From: JAWKIW01 sp041394145
GTDB lineage: Bacteria > Actinomycetota > Acidimicrobiia > Acidimicrobiales > Acidimicrobilacustridaceae
Assembly: GCA_041394145.1 (NCBI GenBank)
Contig: JAWKIW010000024.1
Coordinates: 3,331 to 67,330, forward strand
Length of the DNA stretch: 64,000 nucleotides
Direction: 5' to 3'
The translations under genes were made by a program, and so were the position numbers. Shown one piece after another: positions 50,245 to 60,456 of this stretch (the stretch's first letter is position 1; the number at the start of each line of letters is the position of its first letter). Below the pieces are notes generated by a model that worked only from the letters and a program-made list of their open reading frames with translations, was not told where the DNA came from and ran no database searches.

Positions 50245-52608
50245 TCAGCCCCGCAGCGTGGCCGGCAGCGAGGACTCGACGGCGGCGATCACCGCCTGGC
50301 GCACCTCGGCCACCTCGGCGTCGGTGAGGGTGTGGTCGACGGCCTGCAGCCGCAGCGAGTAGGCCAGGCTGCGCCGCCCTGCCCCAGCTGCTCGCCCCGG
50401 AACACGTCGAACAGCCCCAGCCGGGCCAGCAGCGGGCCGGCGGCGGCCGGACGGCGTCCTCGACCGCAGCGGCCGGCGTGGACTCGTCGACGACGAAGGC
50501 GAGGTCGATGTCGGACGACGGGAAGCGGCTCACGGCGCGGTACGGCTTGTCGCCGTGGGGGCGCCGAGCAGGAGCCCGAGGTCGACCTCGAGCCAGCCGA
50601 CCCGCTCGGCGACGGCGAACGCCTCGGTCACCACGGGGTCGATCTCACCGACGGCGCCGACCACGGCGTCGCCGACGAGCAGCTCGGCCGAGCGACCCGG
50701 GTGCAGGCCGGCCACGTGCACCTGCTCGAGGCGGTTCCCGACCACGGCCAGCTGGTCGACGAGCAGGCGCCACACGTCGAGGGCGTCGACGGCGTCGTGG
50801 CCGGCCAGCGCCACGCCCAGCACCTCGCGCTCGTCGGGCAGGTCGTCGCCGGGGCGGGGCGGGCCGAACACCTTGCCGATCTCGAACAGCCGCACGCTCT
50901 CGACGCGGTGCGACTCGTTGTAGGCGAGCGCCCGCAGCAGGCCGGGGCGCAGCGAGGTGCGCAGCACCGACTCCTCCGCAGCCAGCGGGTTGGCCAGCGT
51001 CACGTAGCCGCCCTCGAGACCGGCCCGCTCCAGGTCTCCCGGGGCGAGGAACGGCAGCGGCATGGCCTCGTCGAGGCCCAGGCCGACGAGCACCTGCCGG
51101 ACGGTGCGCCGGTCGCGCTGGCGCGGCGTGAGCGAGCCGGTCTGCACGCCGTGGGGCAGGCGGCTCGGCAGCGCCGAGTAGCCGTGGTGGCGGGCCACCT
51201 CCTCGGCGACGTCGGTCTCGGTGGCGGTGTCGGGACGGAAGCCGGGGACCACCACCTCCTGCACGGCCTCGGGTCCGTCGGCGGTGGCCGGGAAGGTGAA
51301 CCCGATGGGCTCGAGCAGCTCGCGGACCCGTTCGCCGGGGAACGGCGCACCCAGCAGGGCGCTCAGCCGCGACGAGCGCACGCGGATGGGTGACCGATCG
51401 GGCAGGTCACCCTCCTCGTCGACCGATCCCGCCATCATCGTGACGCCGGCGGGGGCCAGCAGCTCGGCGAAGCGACGGGCGGCCAGCGTGACCAGGTCGG
51501 GGTCGGTCCCCCGCTCGAAGCGGGCGGAGGCCTCGCTGCGCAGGCCGAGGCGCTTGGAGCTGCGGGCGATGGTCATCGGGTCCCACCACGCCATCTCCAA
51601 CAGCACCGATCGCGTGTCGGCGTCGATCTCGGTGCTGGCCCCGCCCATCACCCCGGCGATGCCGATCGCCACGTCGGCGCCGTTGGCGATCACACCGTCG
51701 CCGGGGCCGAGCTCTCGCTCGACCTCGTCGAGGGTGACGATGCGCTCGCCGTCGCGCGCCCAGCGCACCCGCAGCGCACCGTCGGGCACCTTGGCCAGGT
51801 CGTAGGTGTGGTTGGGCTGGCCCAGCTCGAGCATCACGTAGTTGGACACGTCGACCACGCTGTTGATGGGTCGCATGCCGAGTGCGATGAGCCGGTTGGC
51901 CAGCCACCGGGGCGACTCACCGACGCTGACGTCGTCGAGGACGCGGGCGAGGAAGCGGCCGCACAGGTCGGCGTCGACGATGTCGACCGAGCAGCGCGAC
52001 GCGGCGTCGCCGGGCGTCTCGGCCACGTCGGGCTCGGGCAGCGCGAACGGCACCCGCATCCGGGCCGCGAGGTCGCGAGCCACGCCCGCCACCGACATGG
52101 CGTCGGGCCGGTTGGGGTTGATCTCGAGGTCGTAGAGGACGTCGTCGGCGATGCCGAGGGCGTCGGTCAGGTCGGTGCCGGGCTCGGTGCTCGACCCGAG
52201 GATCATGATGCCGGCGTGGTCGTCGCCGAGGCCGAGCTCGCGGCTCGAGCACAGCATCCCGTTGGACCACTCGCCGCGCAGCTTGCGCCGCTCGATCTTC
52301 AAGCCGCCCGGCATCACCGTGCCCAGGGTGGCCAGCGGCACCTTGTCGCCGACGGCCATGTTGAAGGCGCCGCAGCAGATCTGCAGGGCTTCGCCGTGGC
52401 CGAGGTCGACGTCGACCAGCTGGATCTTGTCGGCGTTGGGGTGCGGGCGCAGGGCCAGGACCTCGGCAACCACGATCCCGTCGAGGCCCTCACCCAACCG
52501 CTCCATCGACTCCACGGCCATGCCCAGGTCGCTCATCTGGTCACCGAGCGCGGCCGGGTCGCCCTCGAACGGGGCGAACTCGCGGAGCCAGGACAGCAGC
52601 ACCTTCAT
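50245..52608 (-). CDS. pheT: Phenylalanine-tRNA ligase beta subunit (C-terminal compensating frameshifts)
   Basis: The (alpha-beta)2 synthetase's beta chain. From ATG 52608: MKVLLSWLREF, tRNA-binding EMAP-like domain (VVAEVLALRPHPNADKIQLVDV), B3/B4 editing domain with DLEINPNRPD, B5, and the core to about 50555. The C-terminal anticodon-binding (FDX-ACB) domain is visible as SRFPSSDIDLAFVVDES and ...LPATLRG in other frames, so indels fall near 50555, 50455 and 50385. Total span is exactly 788 codons, so they cancel. Ends directly against pirin. Confidence 0.94.
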
Positions 52609-52633
52609 GGGCGTCGCTCCACCGTCTCGGCCA

Positions 52634-53665
52634 TCAGAACTGCTCCAGGAAGCGGTCGTCGTTGGTGAACAGGTCGCGGATGTCGTCGATGCCGTGACGC
52701 TGGGCCGCCAGGCGGTCGATGCCGAACCCGAAGGCGAAGCCGGTCCACTCCTCGGGGTCGTAGCCCACCGCTCGGAACACGTTCGGGTGGACCATCCCGC
52801 AGCCGCCGAGCTCGAGCCAACCGGTGGAGCCGCAGCTGCGGCACCCCTCCCCCAGGCAGAACACGCAGGAGATGTCGTACTCGGCCGACGGCTCCGTGAA
52901 GGGGAAGTACGACGGCCGCAGCCGGGCGTGGATGGCGGCGCCGAAGTAGGCGGTGGTGAAGGCCTCGAGGGTGCCGGCCAGGTCGGCGAAGGAGATGCCG
53001 CGGTCGACGACGAGCCCCTCGATCTGGTGGAAGACCGGCATGTGCGACGCGTCGGCGGTGTCACGCCGGAACACCCGGCCCGGCATGATGGCGTAGATGG
53101 GCGGCGGGCCCGAGGTCATCACCCGGATCTGCACCGGCGAGGTGTGGGTGCGCAGCAGGATCGTCTCGGGCTCGCCCAGGTCGAGGTAGAGCGTGTCCCA
53201 CATGCCCCGGGCCGGGTGCGCCGACGGGATGTTGAGGGCCTCGAAGTTGTACCAGTCGGTCTCGACCTCCGGCCCTTCGGCGACGGTGAAGCCCATGCCG
53301 ACGAACACGTCCTCGAGCCGCTCGATCGCCTGGGTCACCAGGTGCAGGTGGCCGCGGCGCTGCCGCCCGGGGTGCTCGGTGAGGTCGAGTCGCTCGGCCG
53401 CCACGCGGGCGTGACGCTCGGCCTGCTCGAGCTCGGCGAAGCGATCGGCGAGCGCGGCCTCGACCCCGGCGCGGGCGGCGTTGAGCGCCTGCCCCGCCTC
53501 CTTGCGGGCCTCGGGATCGAGCCCGCCGAGCTGCTTCTTGAGCGTGGTGAGCGGCGCCTTCTTGCCCAGCACCTCGGTCTCGGCGGCCTTGAGGGCGTCG
53601 ACCGACGCCGCCTCGCTCAGGCGGGCGATGCCCTCGTCGCGGTGTCGCTGGATCTCGTCGAGCAT
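52634..53665 (-). CDS. pheS: Phenylalanine-tRNA ligase alpha subunit
   Basis: Catalytic subunit; 343 residues from ATG 53665. N-terminal coiled coil (LDEIQRHRDEGIARLSEAASV), then class II motif blocks: FVGMGFTVAEGPEVETDWYNFEALN, PIYAIMPGRVFRRD and the C-terminal GFAFGFGIDRLAAQRHGI. A CxxC...CxxC knuckle (CVFCLGEGCRSC) is present as in other bacterial PheS. A TTG start 13 codons upstream is possible but less like the family. Followed after 25 bp by pheT. Confidence 0.95.
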   Translation of the reverse strand: MLDEIQRHRDEGIARLSEAASVDALKAAETEVLGKKAPLTTLKKQLGGLDPEARKEAGQALNAARAGVEAALADRFAELEQAERHARVAAERLDLTEHPGRQRRGHLHLVTQAIERLEDVFVGMGFTVAEGPEVETDWYNFEALNIPSAHPARGMWDTLYLDLGEPETILLRTHTSPVQIRVMTSGPPPIYAIMPGRVFRRDTADASHMPVFHQIEGLVVDRGISFADLAGTLEAFTTAYFGAAIHARLRPSYFPFTEPSAEYDISCVFCLGEGCRSCGSTGWLELGGCGMVHPNVFRAVGYDPEEWTGFAFGFGIDRLAAQRHGIDDIRDLFTNDDRFLEQF

Positions 53666-53714
53666 GGAAGGCAAACCCTGTCCCGTCGGCGTCGGGGTCG
53701 ACAAGTCCGAAACG

Positions 53715-54530
53715 CTACCGCTGCGCCCGTCGCTGGCGGGCCGCCTCGAACAGCACCACCGTCGTGGCCATCGCCACGTTGAGGCTCTCGGTGTCGCCGG
53801 CCATCGGCACGGTCACCTCGGCGTCGAGCCCGGACCGGACCTCGGGCGGCAGGCCGTGGGCCTCGTTGCCGAACACGACGGCGACCGGCCCGTCGAGGCC
53901 GACGTCCTCGGGGGCGGCACCGCCGCGGGCGACGGCCCCGACGGTGCGCAGGCCTCGCTGCTGCAGCTCGCCGCACAGGGTCGAGGCATCGGCGTCGGAC
54001 ACCACGACCGGGAGGCGGAACAGGGCGCCCGCGGCCGCCCGCACCACCTTGGGGTTCGTGGGGTCGACGCCCCCCGCCAGCACCACTCCTGCCGCACCGG
54101 CCGCCGCCGCCGAGCGCACGATGGTGCCGGCGTTGCCCGGGTCGGCGACGTCCACGAGCACCACGACCGGGCCGTGGTCGGCTCGCCCGACGGTGTCGTC
54201 GAGGCCCCACGCCGGGGCGGCGACGACGGCGACGAGCGGCGGTGGGGTCTCGGTGGTGGCGATGCGGGCGACCACGCCGTCGGCCACCGGGCGCACGACG
54301 GCGCCGGCCGCCTCGGCCCGCTCGGCCACCGCCCACAGCCCGCCCGCGGCGCCCTGCTCCACCACCACCTCCCACACGTCGGCACCGGCGTCGAGGGCCT
54401 CCCCGAGCAGCGTCGGCCCCTCGACGAGCAGGGCCCCGGCCTCCGCACGCGCACTGCGGCGCCTCGCGAGGCGCCGCAGCGTCGAGATGTGCGGGTTGCG
54501 GGCCGACAGCGGCGGGAGCCGGTCGGCCAC
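53715..54530 (-). CDS. SpoU-family (TrmH) RNA 2'-O-methyltransferase
   Basis: A 271-residue knotted methyltransferase from GTG 54530: N-terminal substrate-binding part (ARRRSARAEAGALLVEGPTLLGEALDAG), then motif 1 DVADPGNAGTIVRSAAAAG, motif 2 VVFGNEAHGLP and motif 3 PMAGDTESLNVAMAT. The position between rplT and pheS matches tsnR/Rv1644 of mycobacteria. Probably methylates 23S rRNA; the exact nucleotide cannot be told. Confidence 0.9.
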   Translation of the reverse strand: MADRLPPLSARNPHISTLRRLARRRSARAEAGALLVEGPTLLGEALDAGADVWEVVVEQGAAGGLWAVAERAEAAGAVVRPVADGVVARIATTETPPPLVAVVAAPAWGLDDTVGRADHGPVVVLVDVADPGNAGTIVRSAAAAGAAGVVLAGGVDPTNPKVVRAAAGALFRLPVVVSDADASTLCGELQQRGLRTVGAVARGGAAPEDVGLDGPVAVVFGNEAHGLPPEVRSGLDAEVTVPMAGDTESLNVAMATTVVLFEAARQRRAQR

Positions 54531-54550
54531 GGCGGTGCGGGACCCCGCCG

Positions 54551-54928
54551 TCAGGAGGCGTCGGCCTGGGGGGCCGGGGCGGCCTCGGCGGCGACCTTCA
54601 CCAGCGCCTCGAAGGCGGCCGGGTCGGTGACGGCGAGGTCGGCGAGGATCTTGCGGTCGACCTCGATGCCGCTGGCCTTCAGACCGCTGATGAAGCGGCT
54701 GTAGCTGATGCCGTTGAGCCGGCAGGCGGCGTTGATGCGCTGGATCCACAGCTTGCGGAACTCGCCCTTGCGGGCCCGGCGGTCGCGGAAGGCGTACTGC
54801 CCCGAGTGCATCACCTGCTCGTTGGCCGAGCGGTACGAACGGCTCTTGTTGCCGTAGTAGCCCTTGGCCCGCTCGAGGGTGGCGCGGCGGTGCTTCTTCG
54901 AGTGGACGGCGCGCTTCACTCTGGCCAT
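54551..54928 (-). CDS. rplT: 50S ribosomal protein L20
   Basis: The 125-residue protein begins MARVKRAVHSKKHRR and has AKGYYGNKSRSYRSANEQVMHS, the typical basic N-terminus, then FRKLWIQRINAACRLNGISYSRFI. Early assembly protein of the large subunit and, in many bacteria, an autogenous repressor of the infC-rpmI-rplT operon. Slightly longer C-terminal tail (AAEAAPAPQADAS) than usual. Confidence 0.97.
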   Translation of the reverse strand: MARVKRAVHSKKHRRATLERAKGYYGNKSRSYRSANEQVMHSGQYAFRDRRARKGEFRKLWIQRINAACRLNGISYSRFISGLKASGIEVDRKILADLAVTDPAAFEALVKVAAEAAPAPQADAS

Positions 54929-54966
54929 CGGGACTCCTCTCGCTCTCGGTCGTGTCGGTGCCTACG

Positions 54967-55161
54967 TCAGATGCCCAGCTGGCGGCGCACGGTGGCGGCA
55001 TCGCCCTTGGACAGGTCGAAGGTGCCCTTCAGGCGCCGCTTGCGGGCCGGGCTCTTCTTCTCGAGGATGTGGTTGAGGTTCGCCTTGCGGCGACGGAGCT
55101 TGCCCGTACCGGTCTGCTTGAAGCGCTTGGCAGCACCTCGGTGGGTCTTCATCTTGGGCAT
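54967..55161 (-). CDS. rpmI: 50S ribosomal protein L35
   Basis: 64 residues, MPKMKTHRGAAKRFKQTGTGKLRRRKA, then LEKKSPARKRRLKGTF, the full L35 length. Lies between infC and rplT as in nearly all bacteria. Confidence 0.97.
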   Translation of the reverse strand: MPKMKTHRGAAKRFKQTGTGKLRRRKANLNHILEKKSPARKRRLKGTFDLSKGDAATVRRQLGI

Positions 55162-55291
55162 GGCAGGGGTCTCCAGGTTCCGGGGGGACGGACGAGCCTT
55201 GTCGGTGAGGGCGAGCGCGCGCCAATCCGGACGCGGGGCGCCGGGGTTCGATCGCAGCCGTGGAGGTTGCGCCGGTCGAGCCGGCGGGGTG

Positions 55292-55912
55292 TCAGGCGGT
55301 GGCCGCGTCGGTGGCCGGGGCCTCGGCCTCGGCTGGTGCCGCCCCGTCGGCGGGAGCCTCGTCGGTCTCCCGCTTGTGGGCGGCCTGGGCCCGCTTGTCC
55401 GGGGCGAGGACCATGGTCATGTTCCGACCGTCGAGCTTGGGGTAGATTTCGACCCGCCCGACGTGGGCGACCGCCTCGGCGACGGCGTCGAGGATCTTGC
55501 GCCCGAGCTCGGGGTGGTAGACCTCGCGGCCCCGGAACATGATCGTGACCTTGACCTTGTGGCCCTCGCCGAGGAACCGCTCGACCTTCTTGGTCTTGGT
55601 GTCGAAGTCGCCCTGACCGATCTTCGGCCGGTACTTCATCTCCTTCACCACGACGTTGGAGGCCTTGCGGCGGGACTCCTTGGCCTTCTGCGCCTCGTTG
55701 TACTTGTACTTGCCGTAGTCCATGATCCGGCAGACCGGCGGGGTCGCCTTGTCGGCGACCTCCACGAGGTCGAGCTCCTGCTCACGGGCCATGGCCAGTG
55801 CCTCGGGCAACGGCTTGATGCCGATCTGCTGCCCGTCGGCGCCGATGAGGCGCACCTCCCGGGCGCGGATCCGGTCGTTGATCCGGGGCTCGTTGTTGGC
55901 CTGCGTCGCTAT
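55292..55912 (-). CDS. infC: Translation initiation factor IF-3 with ATA start codon
   Basis: Binds the 30S subunit and checks start codons. The conserved N-terminus NNEPRINDRIRAREVRLIGADG must be included, but an in-frame TGA lies only three codons before it. Between that TGA and the conserved region the only plausible initiator is ATA at 55912 (ATA-GCG-ACG-CAG-GCC), with GAGGAG nine bases upstream. infC of E. coli starts at AUU and uses this for autoregulation by IF-3, so ATA fits. Rest: PPVCRIMDYGKYKY, KASNVVVKEMKYRPKI, KVKVTIMFRGRE and an Ala/Glu-rich C-tail. Length 206. Confidence 0.93.
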   Translation of the reverse strand: MATQANNEPRINDRIRAREVRLIGADGQQIGIKPLPEALAMAREQELDLVEVADKATPPVCRIMDYGKYKYNEAQKAKESRRKASNVVVKEMKYRPKIGQGDFDTKTKKVERFLGEGHKVKVTIMFRGREVYHPELGRKILDAVAEAVAHVGRVEIYPKLDGRNMTMVLAPDKRAQAAHKRETDEAPADGAAPAEAEAPATDAATA

Positions 55913-56213
55913 GGCCGTTCACTCCTCATCAATGCGCAGCTTCCTCCTGGCACGGGCGGACAGGGTTCGTGGCCCGACGCGTGAGCGGCGGGCGTCGGGA
56001 AGCCGATCGTCCGCCGTTGGGTCCGGCGGGCTGCCGGCTCGGAGAACGATCGACCCGACGCACGCGCCGAGGCGTGCCGGTGGGCGGAGCCCCGCTTCCG
56101 TGTGGTGCCCTGGCTGGCGACGGCGGACTGCCCCCGTGGCACAGCGCCATAGAGTACCAGGCGATCGCGACCGTGACGACGGTGCCCGGCCGCGCCCCCA
56201 GATCGGAGCAGCC
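55913..56213 (-). promoter_or_regulatory. infC leader and divergent promoter region, no gene
   Basis: 301 bp between infC and the divergent DUF1844 gene. It should hold the infC-rpmI-rplT promoter and leader. Immediately before infC a mini-frame ATG-AGG-AGT-GAA-CGG-CCA-TAG (55909-55929) contains the ribosome site and ends in TAG overlapping the ATA start. No convincing L20-binding pseudoknot could be drawn by eye; a TACTCT near 56150 on the minus strand is a possible -10. Confidence 0.45.
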
Positions 56214-56663
56214 ATGAGCCTGTGGACCCCCGGCGGCGAGGTGCCCGTCGAGCGCAACCGACCCCAGCCCGAACCGGGTCCGCCACCGGGCGCCTCGGAG
56301 ATGGTCGGCGGCCCCGACCTGGAGGACCTGAGCCCCGAGGAGCGGGCCCAGGCCGAGGCCTTCATCGCCCAGATGGCCGAGGCACAGCGCCAGATCGCGG
56401 CCACGCCGGCCGCCCAGCTGGTCGCGAACCACGTCATGGGCTTCTACGAGCTGGCGGCCATCAAGCTGGGCCAGCAGCCCCCGATGCTGGCCGACGCCCA
56501 GGTCGCCATCGACGCCATGGCCGCCGTGATGGACGCGGTCGGCGACCAGCTCGGCGAGGACGCCCCGGCGCTGCGCCAAGCCCTCACCAACCTGCAGATG
56601 GCCTTCGTCCAGCTCCAGCGGGAGGGTGGCGACAGCGCCGGCGACGAAGCCCCCACCGCCTGA
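56214..56663 (+). CDS. DUF1844-like small protein
   Basis: A 149-residue protein from ATG 56214 (GGAGCAGCC before it). Acidic Pro-rich N-terminus, then helices QRQIAATPAAQLVANHVMGFYELAAIKLG, ADAQVAIDAMAAVMDAVGDQLG and PALRQALTNLQMAFVQLQRE, which match DUF1844 members found beside infC in mycobacteria. Function unknown; cytoplasmic. Conserved adjacency to infC suggests a translation-linked role, by inference only. Confidence 0.8.
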   Translation: MSLWTPGGEVPVERNRPQPEPGPPPGASEMVGGPDLEDLSPEERAQAEAFIAQMAEAQRQIAATPAAQLVANHVMGFYELAAIKLGQQPPMLADAQVAIDAMAAVMDAVGDQLGEDAPALRQALTNLQMAFVQLQREGGDSAGDEAPTA

Positions 56664-56679
56664 GCCGGCTCGCCGCCGG

Positions 56680-57479
56680 TCAGCCGGCGAGCTGACGTCG
56701 CTCGAACAGGCCCACGGCGGCGGCCACCAGGACGGCGAGCAGCCCGACGAGGACGGCGAGGTGCCAGGCGGGGACGCCCTTGGTCATGGCGCCGTCGGTG
56801 GCGTACCAGAACGGCGAGAGGTAGCGGAACGGCTCGAGCCACGACGCGATGCCGGCCAGCGACGACACCAGGTACGACGCCACGCCCACGCCGGCGGCCA
56901 CCCCGTCGGCCACCCCCTTGGTCCCGGTCACGCACCCGACCACCAGGGCCACCCCGGCGAAGACGGCTCCCAGCAGCACCAGCGCCCCCGTTGCGACGGC
57001 CAGCCGCCCGACGTCGAGCTCGAGCCCGACGAGGGCACCGCCGACGACGACCGTCAGGAACAGCGCCAGGCCGACCAGGACCAGCTCGACGACCACCTCG
57101 AGCGCCTGCTGGAGCACGTAGTCGCGGCGTCGCACCGGGTAGGACAGGACGAGGTCGAGCACGCCGTGCTCCTCCTGGCCGGCGACGACCGTGGCACCTC
57201 GGGAGGCGCCGAGGATCACGAAGATCAGCGGCACGATCGCCGAGAACAGGTAGGTGTTCAGGAACGTGGCCGTCTCGGCCAGGTCGAAGTTCTCCGGGTC
57301 CATGCCGAACAGGGCCATGAGCCCCTTCGGGTAGTTGCGGGCGAGGTCCTGGATGCCGGGCTCGCTCTTGATGGTCGGGTAGACGGCCAGGATCATGCCG
57401 GCGTAGGCGACGAGGCCGACGACCCACCACAGCAGCGGACGGCGGCGATCGGCCAGGGTCCGGGCGGCGATCGGCAGGC

Positions 57480-57483
<4 letters not shown>
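56680..57483 (-). CDS. ABC-2 type exporter permease
   Basis: A 267-residue protein with six membrane helices: WWVVGLVAYAGMILAVYP, FLNTYLFSAIVPLIFVILGASRG, VVVELVLVGLALFLTVVVG, VLLGAVFAGVALVVGCVTG, ASYLVSSLAGIASWL and LAVLVGLLAVLVAAAVGLF. An EEHGVLDLVLSYPVRRRDYVL loop is typical of ABC-2 permeases. The start overlaps the ATPase stop by GTGA-like spacing (57480-57483). Together an exporter, substrate unknown. Confidence 0.88.
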
Positions 57484-58415
<932 letters not shown>

Positions 58416-58429
58416 GGGGCCAACCTAGG

Positions 58430-58642
58430 TCAGCGAGGCGCGACGTCGGTGGCCTCCCACCGGCCGAGGCGGCCGGGCACCACGTCGAAGCGGACCGCCG
58501 TGCCCACGGCGATGGTGCGGGAGCCGTCGGCGATCGCCGTGCAGTGCAGCGGGTGCTCCGTGCCGTCGTCGGCGGTGACGGTGCCGAGGCCGGCGTCGTC
58601 GTCGAACGCCGTCACCACCCCGGTCGCGGATCGTGTCGCCAC
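58430..58642 (-). CDS. Cold-shock-domain-like small protein
   Basis: From GTG 58642 a 70-residue all-beta protein: SATGVVTAFDDDAGLGTVTADDG, HPLHCTAIADGSRTIAVGTAVRFDV, GRWEATDV. The G-V-V-x-F and GxGTVT pattern with VGTAVRFDV strongly resembles a cold-shock domain in which the aromatic RNP1 residues (GFGFI) are replaced. It starts right after the hisG stop (2-bp offset). May bind nucleic acid weakly or serve another OB role. Confidence 0.65.
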   Translation of the reverse strand: MATRSATGVVTAFDDDAGLGTVTADDGTEHPLHCTAIADGSRTIAVGTAVRFDVVPGRLGRWEATDVAPR

Positions 58643-58643
58643 G

Positions 58644-59519
58644 TCAGTGGATGATCTTGGCGATCGGCAGCTCGATGATGTCGGTGGCACCGGCGTCGGA
58701 GAGCGCGGGGATCAGCACGTTGATCGCCGACTTCGGCACGACCGTCTCCACGGCGTAGCCCTGGCCGGCGTGCAGCTCGTTGACCGTCGGCGCCTTCATG
58801 GCCGGCAGCAGGCCGATCACCGTCTCGAGCGCGTCGGCCTTGCAGTTGAGCTTCACCAGCACCTTGCCCCGCGCTTCGAGCACGCCTTGCAGCAGGGTGC
58901 GGACCTGCCCCATGGCGTGGCGCTTGTCGGGATCCTCGTGGGCCGCCGGGTTGGCGATCAGCTCCGTGTAGCTGGTGAGGATGGTGTCGACGATCTTGAG
59001 CCCGGCGGCCCGCAGGGCCCGGCCGGTCTCGGTGATGTCGACGATGCAGTCGACGATGTCGGGCACCTTCGCCTCGGTGGCGCCGTAGGAGAGGCGGATG
59101 TCGGCCTCGATCCCCTTCTCGGCGAAGAACCGGCGGGTCAGCTCGGGGTACTCGCTGGACACGCGGACGCCGTGCGGCAGGTCACCGACGCCCTGCACCG
59201 GTGAGTCGGCGGGCACGGCCACCACGATCCGCACGGGGTTCTCGGTGGCCTTCGAGTAGCGCAGCTCGCCGAGCGAGGCGACCTCGCTGGCGGTCTCCTC
59301 CACCCAGTCCCGACCGGTGATGCCGAGGTCGAACAGCCCCTCGGCCACGTACCGCGGGATCTCCTGCGGCCGCAGGATCCGCACCTCGCCGATCCGAGGG
59401 TCGTCGATCTCGGCGCGGTAGTCGACCGACGAGCTGCGCCGCACCTTCAGGTCGGCCGCCTCGAACAGGTCGAGCGTGGCCTTCTCGAGGGAGCCCTTCG
59501 GCAGGACCAGCTTGAGCAT
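58644..59519 (-). CDS. hisG: ATP phosphoribosyltransferase (long form)
   Basis: First step of histidine synthesis. The 291-residue protein starts MLKLVLPKGSLEKATLDLF, has the PRPP motif GATEAKVPDIVDCIVDITETG, and ends with the C-terminal PII-like regulatory domain (KLNCKADALETVIGLLPAMKAPTVN), so it is the HisG-long form that needs no HisZ. ATG 59519. No hisE precedes it. A longer open frame upstream is antisense shadow of the VIT gene. Confidence 0.95.
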   Translation of the reverse strand: MLKLVLPKGSLEKATLDLFEAADLKVRRSSSVDYRAEIDDPRIGEVRILRPQEIPRYVAEGLFDLGITGRDWVEETASEVASLGELRYSKATENPVRIVVAVPADSPVQGVGDLPHGVRVSSEYPELTRRFFAEKGIEADIRLSYGATEAKVPDIVDCIVDITETGRALRAAGLKIVDTILTSYTELIANPAAHEDPDKRHAMGQVRTLLQGVLEARGKVLVKLNCKADALETVIGLLPAMKAPTVNELHAGQGYAVETVVPKSAINVLIPALSDAGATDIIELPIAKIIH

Positions 59520-59580
59520 GCACGGCAACCTAGCCCCGGCTCGTCGGGCGACAGAAACGACAACCCCTAGGCTCCCCGCC

Positions 59581-60281
59581 ATGCTGCACACCGAACGCCA
59601 CCTGAGCCACCGGGCCGGCTGGCTGCGGGCCGCGGTGCTCGGCGCCAACGACGGGATCACCTCGGTGGCCAGCCTGGTGCTCGGCGTCGCCGCCGCCTCC
59701 GACACCCACGGCCCGGCCGTCACCGCCGGGATCGCCGGCCTGGTGGGTGGCGCGCTGTCGATGGCGGCCGGCGAGTACGTGTCGGTCAGCAGCCAGCGCG
59801 ACACCGAGACCGCCGACATCGCCAAGGAGACCCTCGAGCTCGCCACGGTCCCCGAGCGCGAGCTCGACGAGCTCACCGCCATCTACGCGCAAGGGCCTGC
59901 GGCCCGAGCTGGCCCGGCCAGGTCGCCGAGGAGCTGTCGTCGGGCTCACCCGAGGCTCGGCTGAAGGTGCACATGGCCGAGGAGCTGGGCATCTCGGAGG
60001 CGACGTTGGCCCGGCCGGGGCAGGCGGCGGCGGTGTCGGCGCTGTCGTTCGCCATCGGTGCCGCCCTGCCGGTGCTCGCGATCGCGACGTTGCCCGATGC
60101 CGTGCGCATCTGGGTGACCGTGGTGGTGGCGCTGGTGGCGCTGACGATCATGGGCTACCTCGGTGCCCGCCTCGGCGGCGCGCCGCCGGTGAAGGCCATG
60201 GTCCGCATGCTCATCGGGGGCGGCGCGGCCATGGGCCTGACCATGCTGATCGGCCACCTCTTCGGCACGGCCGTCGGCTGA
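59581..60281 (+). CDS. VIT/CCC1-family Fe/Mn transporter (frameshifted)
   Basis: Membrane protein of about 233 residues. From ATG 59581: RAAVLGANDGITSVASLVLGVAAAS (first helix, the conserved GANDG), GIAGLVGGALSMAAGEYVSVSSQRDTE (metal-binding helix), cytoplasmic helices up to LTAIYAQ, then frameshift(s) near 59890-59930 and the C-terminal helices from AEELGISEATL, GQAAAVSALSFAIGAALPVL, WVTVVVALVALTIMGYL and KAMVRMLIGGGAAMGLTMLIG. Vacuolar-iron-transporter-like; in bacteria they detoxify Fe or Mn. Divergent from hisG with 61 bp between starts. Confidence 0.88.
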
Positions 60282-60374
60282 GCGGCGCGACGAGGGAGCG
60301 GCACACAGCGGCGGTGGGTCGCCAGGACCAAGGGCCCTGTCATCGGCGCTCGGCGAGGCGCACACTCCGCATGC

Positions 60375-60392
60375 AGAGGTGTCAACACCTCT
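60375..60392. promoter_or_regulatory. 18-bp palindrome upstream of the metallo-beta-lactamase gene
   Basis: AGAGGTGTCAACACCTCT, eight-base perfect arms around CA, about 65 bases upstream of the GTG. Good candidate for a dimeric repressor site; no regulator gene is adjacent. Confidence 0.5.
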
Positions 60393-60429
60393 TGCCGGCG
60401 AGGAGCCACGCCTTCGCTGTCGTGTGGGA

Positions 60430-60445
60430 CTCGCTCGCGAGCGAG
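60430..60445. promoter_or_regulatory. 16-bp perfect palindrome just before the ribosome site
   Basis: CTCGCTCGCGAGCGAG lies directly upstream of GAGGAGG, 12 bases before the GTG 60457. As RNA it could form a hairpin near the ribosome site. Confidence 0.4.
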
Positions 60446-60456
60446 AGGAGGCCGTC

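Noticed and set aside
55201..55291. tRNA-like GGTTCGAT near 55255 between infC and rpmI
   Set aside because: No anticodon arm or acceptor stem can be drawn around it.
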